Shown here piece after piece: positions 15,059 through 25,781 of a DNA stretch of 59,912 nt (its first letter is position 1; each line of letters opens with the position of its first letter). The notes beneath the pieces are model-generated. The model saw only the letters and a list, made by a program, of their open reading frames with translations. It had not been told where the DNA came from and did not search any database. Source of the stretch: an uncultured Eubacteriales bacterium (GTDB lineage: Bacteria > Bacillota > Clostridia > Oscillospirales > CAG-272); contig CAKSLU010000009.1 of the NCBI GenBank assembly GCA_934474225.1, positions 1-59,912 on the forward strand, written 5' to 3'. Position numbers and translations under genes: made by a program.

Positions 15059-16254
15059 AACCGAATGTGAAAACCCCTATCGTCGGCGACAGCTATGATG
15101 TTGTGGTGGTCGGCGGCGGCGTTGCCGGTGTCAGTGCGGCGGTGAGCGCCGCGCGCAGCGGCATGAAGACGCTGCTGATGGAGAAATTTACGGTGCTCGG
15201 CGGGCTTGCCACGGTCGGGCTTATCAACTGGTGGGAGCCGCTCTGCAACGCCGAGGGCAAAAAGCTGATTTCCGGCGTCTCGGAGGAGATTCTGCGCCGC
15301 ACCATCCGCTATTCGATGCACCGCCTGCCTGCCGAATGGCAGACCGAGGGCGTCTGGGAGCAGAAGACCGACAAGCGCTTTGTCACGCACTTTTCGCCCA
15401 CAATCATGTCGCTCGTGCTGCTCGATATGCTCACCGAGGCGGGCGTTGCGGTTCGCTTTGACACGCTGGCGACCTACCCGGAGACGGATGAAAGTAACCG
15501 CGTCGTCGGTATGACTGCCGAGACGATCAGCGGCACGGAGTATTACCCCTGCTGCGCCGTGATTGACGCAAGCGGCACCTGCCTTGTGTTTGACCGCGCG
15601 GGCGCACCCTGCCGCGACGGCGAGAATTTCATGTCCTTCTATTCGCACATCACGCAGTTTAAGGAAGGGCAGACCTACAACATGCTCAAGGTCCGCGGCT
15701 GGCACATCACCGGCGCGGGCATGACCGGAAAGGGGCAGCCGGAGGATTATCCGCTCACGGCGGGCACGACGAGCGACGAGGTCACAAGCTACTGCATCAA
15801 GGGGCAGACCATGCTCTTCGACGAGGTGAAGCAGACCGATCCGCTCTCGCAGGAGATCATTGCACTGCCGATGATGCCGCAGTACCGCATGATCCGCCAC
15901 ATTGTCGGCGCCTATGAAATGACCATGGACGACCTCTATCGCCCGCAGACCGACTCGGTCGGCACCTGCGGCTATTTCGGGCACACCGGCTACTGGTTTG
16001 AGATCCCGTATCGCGCCATGTATGTGCCCGGCTATCCGAACCTGTTTGCCGCAGGCCGCGTGATTTCGGCGCACGGCGACGCATGGGATGCCACGCGCGT
16101 GATTCCGGTTGCCGCCGAGACCGGCGAGATTGCCGCGCGCGCCGCCGCACTCAGCATAAAGAGCGACGTCGATGCGGCGCATGTCGATGTGCCGACGCTC
16201 CAGGGCATTCTGCGCGAGAGCGGTTTCCGCATCCATTTTGACGAAAAGTTATGA
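15055..16254 (+). CDS. FAD-dependent oxidoreductase (FAD_oxidored family)
   Basis: This 399-residue flavoprotein has an N-terminal dinucleotide-binding fold: VVVVGGGVAGVSAA (16-29) with the GxGxxG glycines at 20-25 and the ribose-binding E43 in LLMEK. The C-terminal stretch (PNLFAAGRVISAHGDAWDATRVIPVAAETGE) is typical of the PF12831-type group, in which FAD closure occurs near the C-terminus. Substrates of this group are poorly known. No signal peptide or Fe-S motif is visible. It is joined by ATGA overlaps to genes on both sides, so it is produced together with the secreted C39-like protein and the two small proteins downstream. Confidence 0.8.
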   Translation: MKPNVKTPIVGDSYDVVVVGGGVAGVSAAVSAARSGMKTLLMEKFTVLGGLATVGLINWWEPLCNAEGKKLISGVSEEILRRTIRYSMHRLPAEWQTEGVWEQKTDKRFVTHFSPTIMSLVLLDMLTEAGVAVRFDTLATYPETDESNRVVGMTAETISGTEYYPCCAVIDASGTCLVFDRAGAPCRDGENFMSFYSHITQFKEGQTYNMLKVRGWHITGAGMTGKGQPEDYPLTAGTTSDEVTSYCIKGQTMLFDEVKQTDPLSQEIIALPMMPQYRMIRHIVGAYEMTMDDLYRPQTDSVGTCGYFGHTGYWFEIPYRAMYVPGYPNLFAAGRVISAHGDAWDATRVIPVAAETGEIAARAAALSIKSDVDAAHVDVPTLQGILRESGFRIHFDEKL

Positions 16255-16469
16255 TCAGGCTCGGACGTTACCGCCATTTCAAGGGCGGCGAATATGAAGT
16301 TATCGGCATCGCGCGCCATTCCGAAACGCGGGAAGAAATGGTGGTCTACCGCGCACTTTACGGCGAATACGGACTTTGGGTGCGCCCCGCGTCCATGTGG
16401 GAGGAGACCGTCACGCGCGACGGCAAAACATGCCCGCGTTTTACCTATATCGGGGAGGAAACCAAATGA
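16251..16469 (+). CDS. DUF1653 domain protein
   Basis: This 72-residue protein is one DUF1653 domain. It opens with LGRYRHFKGGEYEVIGIARHSET, and continues to MVVYRALYGEYGLWVRPASMW, the conserved core of the family (glycine-rich start, YxALY, W-rich end). Its biochemical role is unknown; members are small soluble proteins often encoded near metabolic genes. The ATG overlaps the oxidoreductase stop by 4 nt, and its own stop overlaps the following ATG, so it sits inside a tightly coupled operon. Confidence 0.85.
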   Translation: MIRLGRYRHFKGGEYEVIGIARHSETREEMVVYRALYGEYGLWVRPASMWEETVTRDGKTCPRFTYIGEETK

Positions 16470-16855
16470 TACACGGCATCCATCATGTCGCCCTGAAATG
16501 TCGGGGCGAGGCGGAATTTGAGAAGACGATTGCCTTTTACCGTGACCTGCTCGGTATGCCGGTCGTCCGCAGTTGGGGTACCGGCGCGGCGCGCGGCATC
16601 ATGCTCGACTGCGGCGGCGGACTGCTCGAAATCTTTGCAAACGCCGCGGACGCGCCGGGCAAAGGGGCGCTGCGGCATATCGCATTTGCCACGGATGACC
16701 CGGACGGCTGCCTTGCCGCCGTGCGCCGCGCAGGCTATCCCGTCATCGAGGAGCCGCACGACATCACAATCCCGGCGGAAGTGCCGTTTCCGGCGCGCAT
16801 CGCTTTCTGCAAAGGTCCCGTCGGCGAGACGATTGAGTTTTTCTGTGAGAAGTAA
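16466..16855 (+). CDS. VOC/glyoxalase-fold protein
   Basis: This 129-residue protein shows the paired beta-alpha-beta-beta-beta units of the vicinal-oxygen-chelate superfamily. It starts IHGIHHVALKC (H6 a probable metal ligand), with GGLLEIF, LRHIAFATDD and the C-terminal GPVGETIEFFCEK giving the other usual ligand positions (E, H, E). Members include lactoylglutathione lyase and other metal enzymes acting on small oxygenated compounds; I cannot choose among them. A GGGGAGG site lies just upstream inside the DUF1653 gene. The operon ends here at a bidirectional terminator. Confidence 0.8.
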   Translation: MIHGIHHVALKCRGEAEFEKTIAFYRDLLGMPVVRSWGTGAARGIMLDCGGGLLEIFANAADAPGKGALRHIAFATDDPDGCLAAVRRAGYPVIEEPHDITIPAEVPFPARIAFCKGPVGETIEFFCEK

Positions 16856-16888
16856 AAATACCGCAAGGCAAAAGCCTTGCGGTATTTT
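16855..16888. terminator. Bidirectional terminator between VOC gene and glycogen operon
   Basis: AAAATACCGCAAGGC (16855-16869) pairs with GCCTTGCGGTATTTT (16874-16888). It serves the plus-strand C39-FAD-VOC operon and the end of the minus-strand glycogen operon. Confidence 0.88.
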
Positions 16889-17323
16889 CTATTTTGCATT
16901 TTTGTAAGAAATCAGTATGTGACAGGGCGCAAAGAGCAGGGCTGCCAGCGTCAGGAGAATCGACCGCGTCATCACGCCGCTGAACAGAAACAGGATGGAC
17001 GGCAGAATCGAGAGCGCCAGCGCACGGAACACGCTGCTTTTCCGAAAGCAGATTGCCCAAATCAGACAGTACAGCGCGACCAGCACAATGTCTACGATGT
17101 AGTAGGCATGCAGTGCCGCATCCGACCACGGACCGAAGACGGTGCCCGGGATGTTCAGAATCATAAGCCCGAAGCACCCGAATCTGCCAATCTGCTCCGC
17201 CGTCTCCAGCCGCGGGCTGATTTGCTTATTTGCAAATCCGTCCTTACAGCGGATGGCGAAAATCAGGTTCGGAATCAGAATAGCGACAATCAGCAAAAGC
17301 CCGAAACCGTTGAACCAGCCCAT
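16889..17323 (-). CDS. Four-helix membrane protein, unknown function
   Basis: This 144-residue protein has about four hydrophobic segments: LLLIVAILIPNLIFAI near 8-23, GLMILNIPGTVFG, AYYIVDIVLVALYCLIWAI, and SILFLFSGV with LTLAALLFAPCHILI near the end. I do not recognise the family. The ATG at 17323 lies one base after the stop of the nicotinate phosphoribosyltransferase gene and has an AGGGGAA site within that gene's end, so it is the last gene of the glycogen operon transcript. It could be a transporter-like accessory protein, but nothing specific is shown. Confidence 0.6.
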   Translation of the reverse strand: MGWFNGFGLLLIVAILIPNLIFAIRCKDGFANKQISPRLETAEQIGRFGCFGLMILNIPGTVFGPWSDAALHAYYIVDIVLVALYCLIWAICFRKSSVFRALALSILPSILFLFSGVMTRSILLTLAALLFAPCHILISYKNAK

Positions 17324-17324
17324 T

Positions 17325-18776
17325 TTATTTGTTCCCCTGCTTGAGCAGCTCGTGCTTGATGTCCCACAGCCGCTGCGAGAGGTCCACATAGTAGTTGTGC
17401 GGGTTCTCGAAGCGCTTGACTTCGTCCCACAGGGTCTCGACTTCCTTTGCGCAGTAGTCGCGGATCTCGGTGGTCGAGGGCGATTTGTAGACGCACTTGC
17501 CGCCGAGGAAAATCGGCACCTGCAACTCGCGCACCGTGTAGTCGGTCACGGTCTTGCGCTTCCAGGTGTAGTCGGGGTCGAACAGCTCAATCGGCGCGGA
17601 GCCGTCCACCACCTCGTCGTGTACGGCAATGTAGTCGGCAATTGCCTTGCCGTTTTCCTTGTCGTACAGGCGGTAGACCTTCTTGTAGTGCGGGTTGGTG
17701 ATCTTTGCCGCATTCTCGCTGATTTTGATTTTCGGAATAATCGTGCCGTCCGGCTCCTCGCGTGCGCACAGCTTGTAGACGCCGCCGAAGACGGGCGCGC
17801 TCTTTGCGGTGATCATGCGTTCGCCGACGCCGAAGGCGTCAACCGCAGCACCCTGCCGAATCAGTGCGAGGATAATGTCCTCATCCAGCGAGTTGGAGGC
17901 GACGATTTTGCACTCGGTAAGTCCCGCATCGTCCAGCATCTTGCGCGCCTTCTTCGAGAGGTAGGCGATGTCGCCCGAGTCGAGGCGGATGGCGCACTTT
18001 TTGATGCCCTTCGGCCACAGCACCTCCTTGAAGACGCGGATGGCGTTCGGCACGCCGCTCTTTAAGGTGTTGTAGGTGTCCACCAGCAGTGTTGCGTTGG
18101 TGGGGTAGAGTTCGCAGTAGGTCTTGAACGCCTCGTATTCGCTGTCAAACATCTGCACCCAGGAGTGCGCCATCGTGCCGGTTGCCGGAACGCCGAAGTC
18201 GCGGTCGGTGATGGTGCACGCCGTTGCGGCGCAGCCGCCGATGTACGCGGCACGCGCGCCGAGGTAAGCGCCGTCCGCGCCTTGCGCGCGGCGGCTGCCG
18301 AACTCGGAGATGGCGCGCCCCTTGGCGGCGCGGACGATGCGGTTTGCCTTGGTGGCAATCAGCGACTGGTGGTTGATGGTCAGCAGGAGATACGTCTCGA
18401 TGAACTGTGCCTCCGCTGCGGGTGCGCGCACCGTGATAATCGGCTCGCCCGGGAAAATCGGTGTGCCCTCGGGGATGGCATAGATGTCGCCGGTGAAGCG
18501 GAAGGTCTTCAGCTTTTCGAGGAACGCCTCGTCAAAGACATTCTTGCTTCTGAGGTATTCGATGTCCTCGTCCGTAAACGCAATGTTGTTGATGTACTCG
18601 ATCAGTTGCTCAAGCCCCGCGGCAATGGCAAAGCCGCCGCCGTCCGGGATGTCGCGGAAGAACATGTCGAAGTAGGTGATGCTGTCTGCCATACCGGCGC
18701 GATAGTAGCCGTTTGCCATCGTCAGTTCATAGTAGTCGCAGAGCATCGTGAAATTCTGTCTTTTTCCGGTTTGCAT
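17325..18776 (-). CDS. pncB: Nicotinate phosphoribosyltransferase
   Basis: This 483-residue enzyme makes nicotinate mononucleotide from nicotinate and PRPP, a salvage route to NAD. Recognisable family segments are MLCDYYELTMANGYY near the N-terminus, DMFFRDIPDGGGFAIAAG, SEFGSRRAQGADGA with the conserved basic residues, and GTMAHSWVQMF around the catalytic histidine. The length suits the bacterial class of about 480 residues. Six bases separate it from the GH13 gene upstream, so it is the penultimate member of the glycogen operon. The link is unusual; it may couple NAD supply to storage metabolism, but that is inference. Confidence 0.9.
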   Translation of the reverse strand: MQTGKRQNFTMLCDYYELTMANGYYRAGMADSITYFDMFFRDIPDGGGFAIAAGLEQLIEYINNIAFTDEDIEYLRSKNVFDEAFLEKLKTFRFTGDIYAIPEGTPIFPGEPIITVRAPAAEAQFIETYLLLTINHQSLIATKANRIVRAAKGRAISEFGSRRAQGADGAYLGARAAYIGGCAATACTITDRDFGVPATGTMAHSWVQMFDSEYEAFKTYCELYPTNATLLVDTYNTLKSGVPNAIRVFKEVLWPKGIKKCAIRLDSGDIAYLSKKARKMLDDAGLTECKIVASNSLDEDIILALIRQGAAVDAFGVGERMITAKSAPVFGGVYKLCAREEPDGTIIPKIKISENAAKITNPHYKKVYRLYDKENGKAIADYIAVHDEVVDGSAPIELFDPDYTWKRKTVTDYTVRELQVPIFLGGKCVYKSPSTTEIRDYCAKEVETLWDEVKRFENPHNYYVDLSQRLWDIKHELLKQGNK

Positions 18777-18782
18777 GGGTAA

Positions 18783-20663
18783 TTATTGTCCTTTCTTTGT
18801 GACCTTAATGATGCGGAAGCCGCAGGGCTCCAGTATCGCCGAGCCGCTGCCGTCCTCGCCCGTGAAAAGGTCGGTCCAGCTCTCGCCGAAGTCGAAGTGA
18901 ATGGGGAAGGAGGCGCGGTTCAGCGCAATGTGGATCGTCTCGGTTTCGTCCTCGCGGATGAAGGCAAACAGACCGCAGTCATGCGCCGTGATGCGGAAGT
19001 CGCCGCCCGCAAAAGCGGAATGCGTGCGGCGCAGCTTGCCGAGTGCGCGGTAATGTGCGAGCAGTTCGCCGTTTTCGTGCCCCCAGGGAAAGGGCATGCG
19101 GCAGAACGGGTCGCGGTAGCCCTCGATGCCCGCCTCGTCGCCGTAGAAGACGGACGGGAAGCCGTACAGCGTGTATTGCAGCACCGACGCAAGCTTCAGA
19201 AGCGCCGTGCCGTAGGCACGCGCATCGTCCGAGAGACGCAGATGCGCCAGTTCGTCATTGGATTTGCCCTCGGGGTCCTCGCCCGCAAGCGCGGTGAGGA
19301 TGCGCGCGGTGTCATGCGTGCCGAGAATGTTCATCAGGCAGTCGCAGACGGCGCGCGGATAGGAAGCGTAAAGTTCCACCGCCGTGTTGTACAGCATCGT
19401 GCAGTCGCCGCTCTGCATATAGCTGATGATGGCGTTTTTCATCGGGTAGTTCATCACGCTGTCCAGCTGCCTGCCGCGCAGATAGCGGCGGCGTGCGCCG
19501 TAGGAGACTTTCTCCGCCGCGTTTTCCCAGACCTCGCCGACGATCAGCGCGTCCGGGTTTTCGGCTTTGACCACGGCGCGCAGCCGGTCGAGAAAGTCGT
19601 CGGTCAACTCGTCGGCAACATCCAGCCGCCAGCCGCCCGCGCCCGCGCGGATGTAGCGCGCGCAGACGCCGTTCTCGCCGACGAAGAAGTTGCGGCAGTC
19701 CCGCCCGCGGATATTCAGCTTCGGCAGAATCGGGATGCCCCACCAGCACTCGTACTGCGACGGGAAGCGGATGAAGTTGTACCAGTCGTGGTAGGGCGAC
19801 TGCTCGCTCTGGAATGCGCCGAGCGAGTCATACTTGCCGTAGCGGTTGAAATAGCGGCTGTCGTCGCCGGTGTGGTTGAACACGCCGTCGAGAATGACGC
19901 GGATGCCGCGGCGGCGGCATTCGGCAAGCAGGGCGTCAAACGCCTCGCGCCCACCGAACATCTCGTCGATGACATCGTAGTCGCCGGTGTCGTACTTGTG
20001 GTTGGAGTACGCCTTGAAAACCGGGCTGAGATAGATGCAGCCGACCGACAGGCTTTCGAGATAGTCCAGCTTGTCAAGCACGCCCCACAGGCTGCCGCCG
20101 AAAAACTGATTGTTTTCGAGGTGCGCGCCGGGGTAGGGCGCATATTCGGGGCTGCCGTGCGCCCAGTCGGGGTCCAGCCGCGCGTCGGCGCGCACCGGCG
20201 TCTCATGCGTGCCTTTGGCAAAGCGGTCAACGAAGATGTGGTACATCGTCGTGCCGTAATATGTATGCGGCGTGGTAAAGTCCGGCTCGTACAGCAGGAG
20301 CAAAAACCGCCGCGACGGTCGGTCGGCGATGGAAAACTCCACGTTGTTGACGCTTGCCGTATAGTAGGTTTTGTAGTTTTTATCAAAGCGGAATTCGTAG
20401 TAATAAAGTCCGCCGTAGCCGTCCTCGCTCATCTTGCCGAGGTCGAGCGCAAACAAAAAGTCGTCGCTCTCGCCGTCAAAGCCGCGGTATTCGGGCAAAA
20501 TTTCGCAGTCGTCGCCGCCGTCCGGCGCGATTGCCATGCGTGGGGAGACAAGTTCCAAGTCGCGCGGAATTTTCAGGGTAATTTCAAGAGTGTCTTTTGC
20601 AGGAAATGCGCCGGTGTTCGAGCGGTCCTTGCCGTCGAGGGTCTTAACGATTTGAATCTGCAT
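18783..20663 (-). CDS. GH13 alpha-glucan hydrolase (alpha-amylase/neopullulanase-like)
   Basis: This 626-residue intracellular GH13 enzyme has no signal peptide. Residues 1-120 form a beta-rich N-terminal domain like CBM34 or the N-domain of neopullulanases. The catalytic barrel has region I DGVFNH (D259), region II GGWRLDVADEL (nucleophile D348), region III VGEVWE (acid/base E377) and region IV GTHDT (H450, D451). It most likely trims or debranches maltodextrins released from glycogen by the phosphorylase encoded just upstream. A GC-rich hairpin in the 63-bp gap after glgP may set relative expression. Exact linkage specificity cannot be read. Confidence 0.88.
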   Translation of the reverse strand: MQIQIVKTLDGKDRSNTGAFPAKDTLEITLKIPRDLELVSPRMAIAPDGGDDCEILPEYRGFDGESDDFLFALDLGKMSEDGYGGLYYYEFRFDKNYKTYYTASVNNVEFSIADRPSRRFLLLLYEPDFTTPHTYYGTTMYHIFVDRFAKGTHETPVRADARLDPDWAHGSPEYAPYPGAHLENNQFFGGSLWGVLDKLDYLESLSVGCIYLSPVFKAYSNHKYDTGDYDVIDEMFGGREAFDALLAECRRRGIRVILDGVFNHTGDDSRYFNRYGKYDSLGAFQSEQSPYHDWYNFIRFPSQYECWWGIPILPKLNIRGRDCRNFFVGENGVCARYIRAGAGGWRLDVADELTDDFLDRLRAVVKAENPDALIVGEVWENAAEKVSYGARRRYLRGRQLDSVMNYPMKNAIISYMQSGDCTMLYNTAVELYASYPRAVCDCLMNILGTHDTARILTALAGEDPEGKSNDELAHLRLSDDARAYGTALLKLASVLQYTLYGFPSVFYGDEAGIEGYRDPFCRMPFPWGHENGELLAHYRALGKLRRTHSAFAGGDFRITAHDCGLFAFIREDETETIHIALNRASFPIHFDFGESWTDLFTGEDGSGSAILEPCGFRIIKVTKKGQ

Positions 20664-20687
20664 AAAAAGCCTCTTTTTCCGCGAGAT

Positions 20688-20715
20688 GCCGTGCCGCAGA
20701 GGTCTGCGGCACGGC
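20688..20715 (-). other. Perfect 13-bp intercistronic hairpin between glgP and the GH13 gene
   Basis: GCCGTGCCGCAGA (20688-20700) pairs perfectly with TCTGCGGCACGGC (20703-20715). No U-tract follows on the minus strand, so it is more likely an RNA-stability or processing element than a full terminator. Confidence 0.6.
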
Positions 20716-20726
20716 TGCGGTTCTAT

Positions 20727-23174
<2,448 letters not shown>

Positions 23175-23193
23175 TTCTTGGGGTTCTCCTTAG

Positions 23194-24639
23194 TTAAAAA
23201 AGTTCATCATACATTTGCATGTATTTCTTTGCCGACGCTCCCCAGGAGAAGTCGGTCTTCATGATTTTCGTCACGAGCCTGCGGCGCTTTGCCGCGTCAT
23301 GCCACAGGGCGATGGCGGCGTTGGTGCGCTCCAGCAGCTCGTCGGCATTGTAGTTGGCAAAGGTGAAGCCGTTGCCGTGGATTTCGCCGTCCTCGGTCTC
23401 GTAGTAGCCCTTGATGGAGTCAAACAGACCGCCGGTCTCGCGGACGACCGGAATCGCGCCGTAGCGCGAGGCAATCATCTGCGAAAGCCCGCAGGGCTCG
23501 CTCTTCGAGGGCATGAGGAAGATGTCGCAGGCGGCATAGATGCGGCGCGACATGTCGCGGTTGTACAGAATCAGGCTGCGCACCTTGTCGTGGTGGCGGT
23601 TTTCGAGGTCGCGCATGTAGCCCTCGTAGCCCGCATCGCCCATGCCGAGGATAATCAGCTGAATGTCGTTTTCCAGCAGCCGCTCCGCAATCGCGCAGAA
23701 CAAATCAAGCCCCTTGTGCGCGACGAGACGGGAAATCAGCGCCACGACCGGGACATCCGCACGGACGGGCAGGGCAAGTTCGCTCTGCAGCGCTTTCTTG
23801 TCCTCGACCTTCTTGGCGGGCGCCTTTGCCGAGTAGTGCGCCGGAATGACCGGGTCGGTCGCCGGGTCGTACAGCGTGTAGTCGATGCCGTTGAGGATGC
23901 CGCGCAGCTTTGCCTGCTCCTTGATGAGTTCATGGTGCAGACCGTGCGCAAAATAGGGCGTCTTGATTTCCGCAGCGTAGGTCGGGCTGACGGTGGAGAC
24001 CAGGTCGCAGCACTCGATGGCAGCCTTCATCAGGTTGATGCAGCCGTCGTAGCACATCGTGCCGAGATGCTCGTTGCCGAGCCCGAAGACGCCGCCGAGA
24101 ATATAGGGGTCATACTGTCCCTGATACTCGATGTTGTGAATGGTGAAGACCGAGCGGATCTGATTGTACCGCCAGTCGCTCTTATATTTCAGCTTGAGGT
24201 AGACCACGGAGAGGGCAGCCTGCCAGTCGTGCGCATGCAGCACATCCGGCACAAAGTCGATGTGCGGCAGGACATGCAGCACCGCCTCGCAGAAGTAGGC
24301 AAAGCGCTCGCCGTCGTCAAAATGCCCGTAGAGGCTTCCGTTTCTGCCGAAATACTGCTCGTTATCCACGAAGTAGTAGACAACGCCGTTGTATTTCAGC
24401 ATACGGATGCCGACATAGAGCTGCCGCCAGCCGAGAAATACGGTTCCCTCATATATTGTTTCCATTTGCGCGCGAAAATTTTCACCGACTGCGCGGTAAA
24501 GCGGCAGAATCACGCGGACATCCACGTTAGCGCCGCCGCATTTCTGAATCTCCGCAGGCAGCGAACCGAGCACATCGCCGAGGCCGCCGGTTGCGGCAAA
24601 GGGCAGCGCCTCTGCGCCGACAAAGAGGATTTTTCTCAT
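23194..24639 (-). CDS. glgA: Glycogen synthase (ADP-glucose type)
   Basis: This 481-residue GT5 enzyme elongates glycogen from ADP-glucose. The N-terminal glycine loop reads FAATGGLGDVLGSLP (14-28). The usual KTGGL lysine that contacts ADP-glucose is replaced by A16, a change I associate with several Clostridia. The C-terminal MPSKSEPCGLSQMIASRYGA carries the conserved E-x7-E-like retaining-transferase segment. The ATG overlaps the glgD stop by 4 nt (ATGA), and an AAGGAG site lies within the end of glgD. The length (about 480) is normal for bacterial GlgA. Confidence 0.93.
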   Translation of the reverse strand: MRKILFVGAEALPFAATGGLGDVLGSLPAEIQKCGGANVDVRVILPLYRAVGENFRAQMETIYEGTVFLGWRQLYVGIRMLKYNGVVYYFVDNEQYFGRNGSLYGHFDDGERFAYFCEAVLHVLPHIDFVPDVLHAHDWQAALSVVYLKLKYKSDWRYNQIRSVFTIHNIEYQGQYDPYILGGVFGLGNEHLGTMCYDGCINLMKAAIECCDLVSTVSPTYAAEIKTPYFAHGLHHELIKEQAKLRGILNGIDYTLYDPATDPVIPAHYSAKAPAKKVEDKKALQSELALPVRADVPVVALISRLVAHKGLDLFCAIAERLLENDIQLIILGMGDAGYEGYMRDLENRHHDKVRSLILYNRDMSRRIYAACDIFLMPSKSEPCGLSQMIASRYGAIPVVRETGGLFDSIKGYYETEDGEIHGNGFTFANYNADELLERTNAAIALWHDAAKRRRLVTKIMKTDFSWGASAKKYMQMYDELF

Positions 24640-25769
24640 ATAATGACTCCTTTATCAATGTAGAACGGCATGGAATCGTGCCCGGACAGCGTTCTGCCGT
24701 CGCGAATCACGACATTCTTGTCGGTGATGACGCAGTTCAGCGAGACATTCTTGCTGACGATGGTGTCCTGCATGAGAATCGAATTTTTGACCACCGCACC
24801 GCGCGAAATATGCACGCCGCGAAAGATGATGGAGTTTTCCACCTCGCCCTCGATGACACAGCCGTCCGCAATCAGCGAATTGACGGCGTGCGCACCCTCA
24901 AGGTACTTTGTCGGCGTCGAGCTGCGGACCTTGGTGTAGACCGGGTGATAGGGAACATCAAACAGTTCCTTGCGCACTTCGGGGCGCAGCACATCCATGT
25001 TGCAGGCGAAGTAGGAGGCAAGCGAGTTGATGGTTGCCGAATAGCCGTCGAAATTGTAGATGTAATAGTCTGCGTGCATCAGGTTCTTTGCGATGATGTC
25101 GTGGTAGAAACTCTTGTAGCCGTGCGCAATGGAGTCGCGGATGATGTCGAGCAGATAGGAGCGGCGCAGGACGAAGATGTTCATCGAAACATTGTGATAG
25201 CCGTCGTCCGATGCGGTGTGCTGCGAGATGTCGTCGATGCGGCCGAGCAGGTCGGCGTCAACGAGGATTTCCTTGCCGATGCCCTCGTCCGTGACCTTCT
25301 TGCGGTGGGTCACCAGCGTGATGTCGGCGCGGGTCTCGATGTGGCGGTCGAGAATCTTCTGATAGTCGATGGTGCACACGCGGTCGCAGTCGGTCATGAC
25401 GACATACTCCTCGCTCGAACGCGAGATGAAGTTGAGCGCGCCCTTGAGCAGTTCAAGCCGCGAGGTGTAGAGCAGGTCGCTCTTGTTGGAGTCGTAGGCA
25501 GTGATGAAAGGCGGGAGCAGCTTGATGCCGCCGCTGCGGCGGGCAAGGTCCCAGTCCTTACCGGTGCCGATGTGGTCCATCAGCGACTGGTAATTGTAGT
25601 TGGTAATCACGCCGACCTTGGTGATGTCCGAATTGACCATGTTGGAAAGCTCGAAGTCAATCATGCGGTATCTGCCGCAGAAGGGGATGGAAGCGATTGC
25701 GCGGCGGCGGGTCAGCTCGGGAACAACATAGTCGTGAATGTTTGAAAAGATAATGCCGATAGCGTTCAT
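24636..25769 (-). CDS. glgD: GlgD subunit of glucose-1-phosphate adenylyltransferase
   Basis: This 377-residue paralogue of GlgC is found in Bacillota as a partner that forms a GlgC-GlgD heterotetramer making ADP-glucose. It has the nucleotidyltransferase fold (RRAIASIPFCGRYRMIDFELSN near 21-42) and a C-terminal left-handed beta-helix (CVIEGEVENSIIFRGVHI...). The catalytic GG(Q/T)GxR loop at the N-terminus is missing: the sequence reads GIIFSNIHDYVVPELT there, so it is non-catalytic or regulatory, as expected for GlgD. It lies 12 bp after glgC with AAGGAGG, and overlaps glgA. Confidence 0.93.
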   Translation of the reverse strand: MNAIGIIFSNIHDYVVPELTRRRAIASIPFCGRYRMIDFELSNMVNSDITKVGVITNYNYQSLMDHIGTGKDWDLARRSGGIKLLPPFITAYDSNKSDLLYTSRLELLKGALNFISRSSEEYVVMTDCDRVCTIDYQKILDRHIETRADITLVTHRKKVTDEGIGKEILVDADLLGRIDDISQHTASDDGYHNVSMNIFVLRRSYLLDIIRDSIAHGYKSFYHDIIAKNLMHADYYIYNFDGYSATINSLASYFACNMDVLRPEVRKELFDVPYHPVYTKVRSSTPTKYLEGAHAVNSLIADGCVIEGEVENSIIFRGVHISRGAVVKNSILMQDTIVSKNVSLNCVITDKNVVIRDGRTLSGHDSMPFYIDKGVII

Positions 25770-25781
25770 GTCCGTTCCTCC

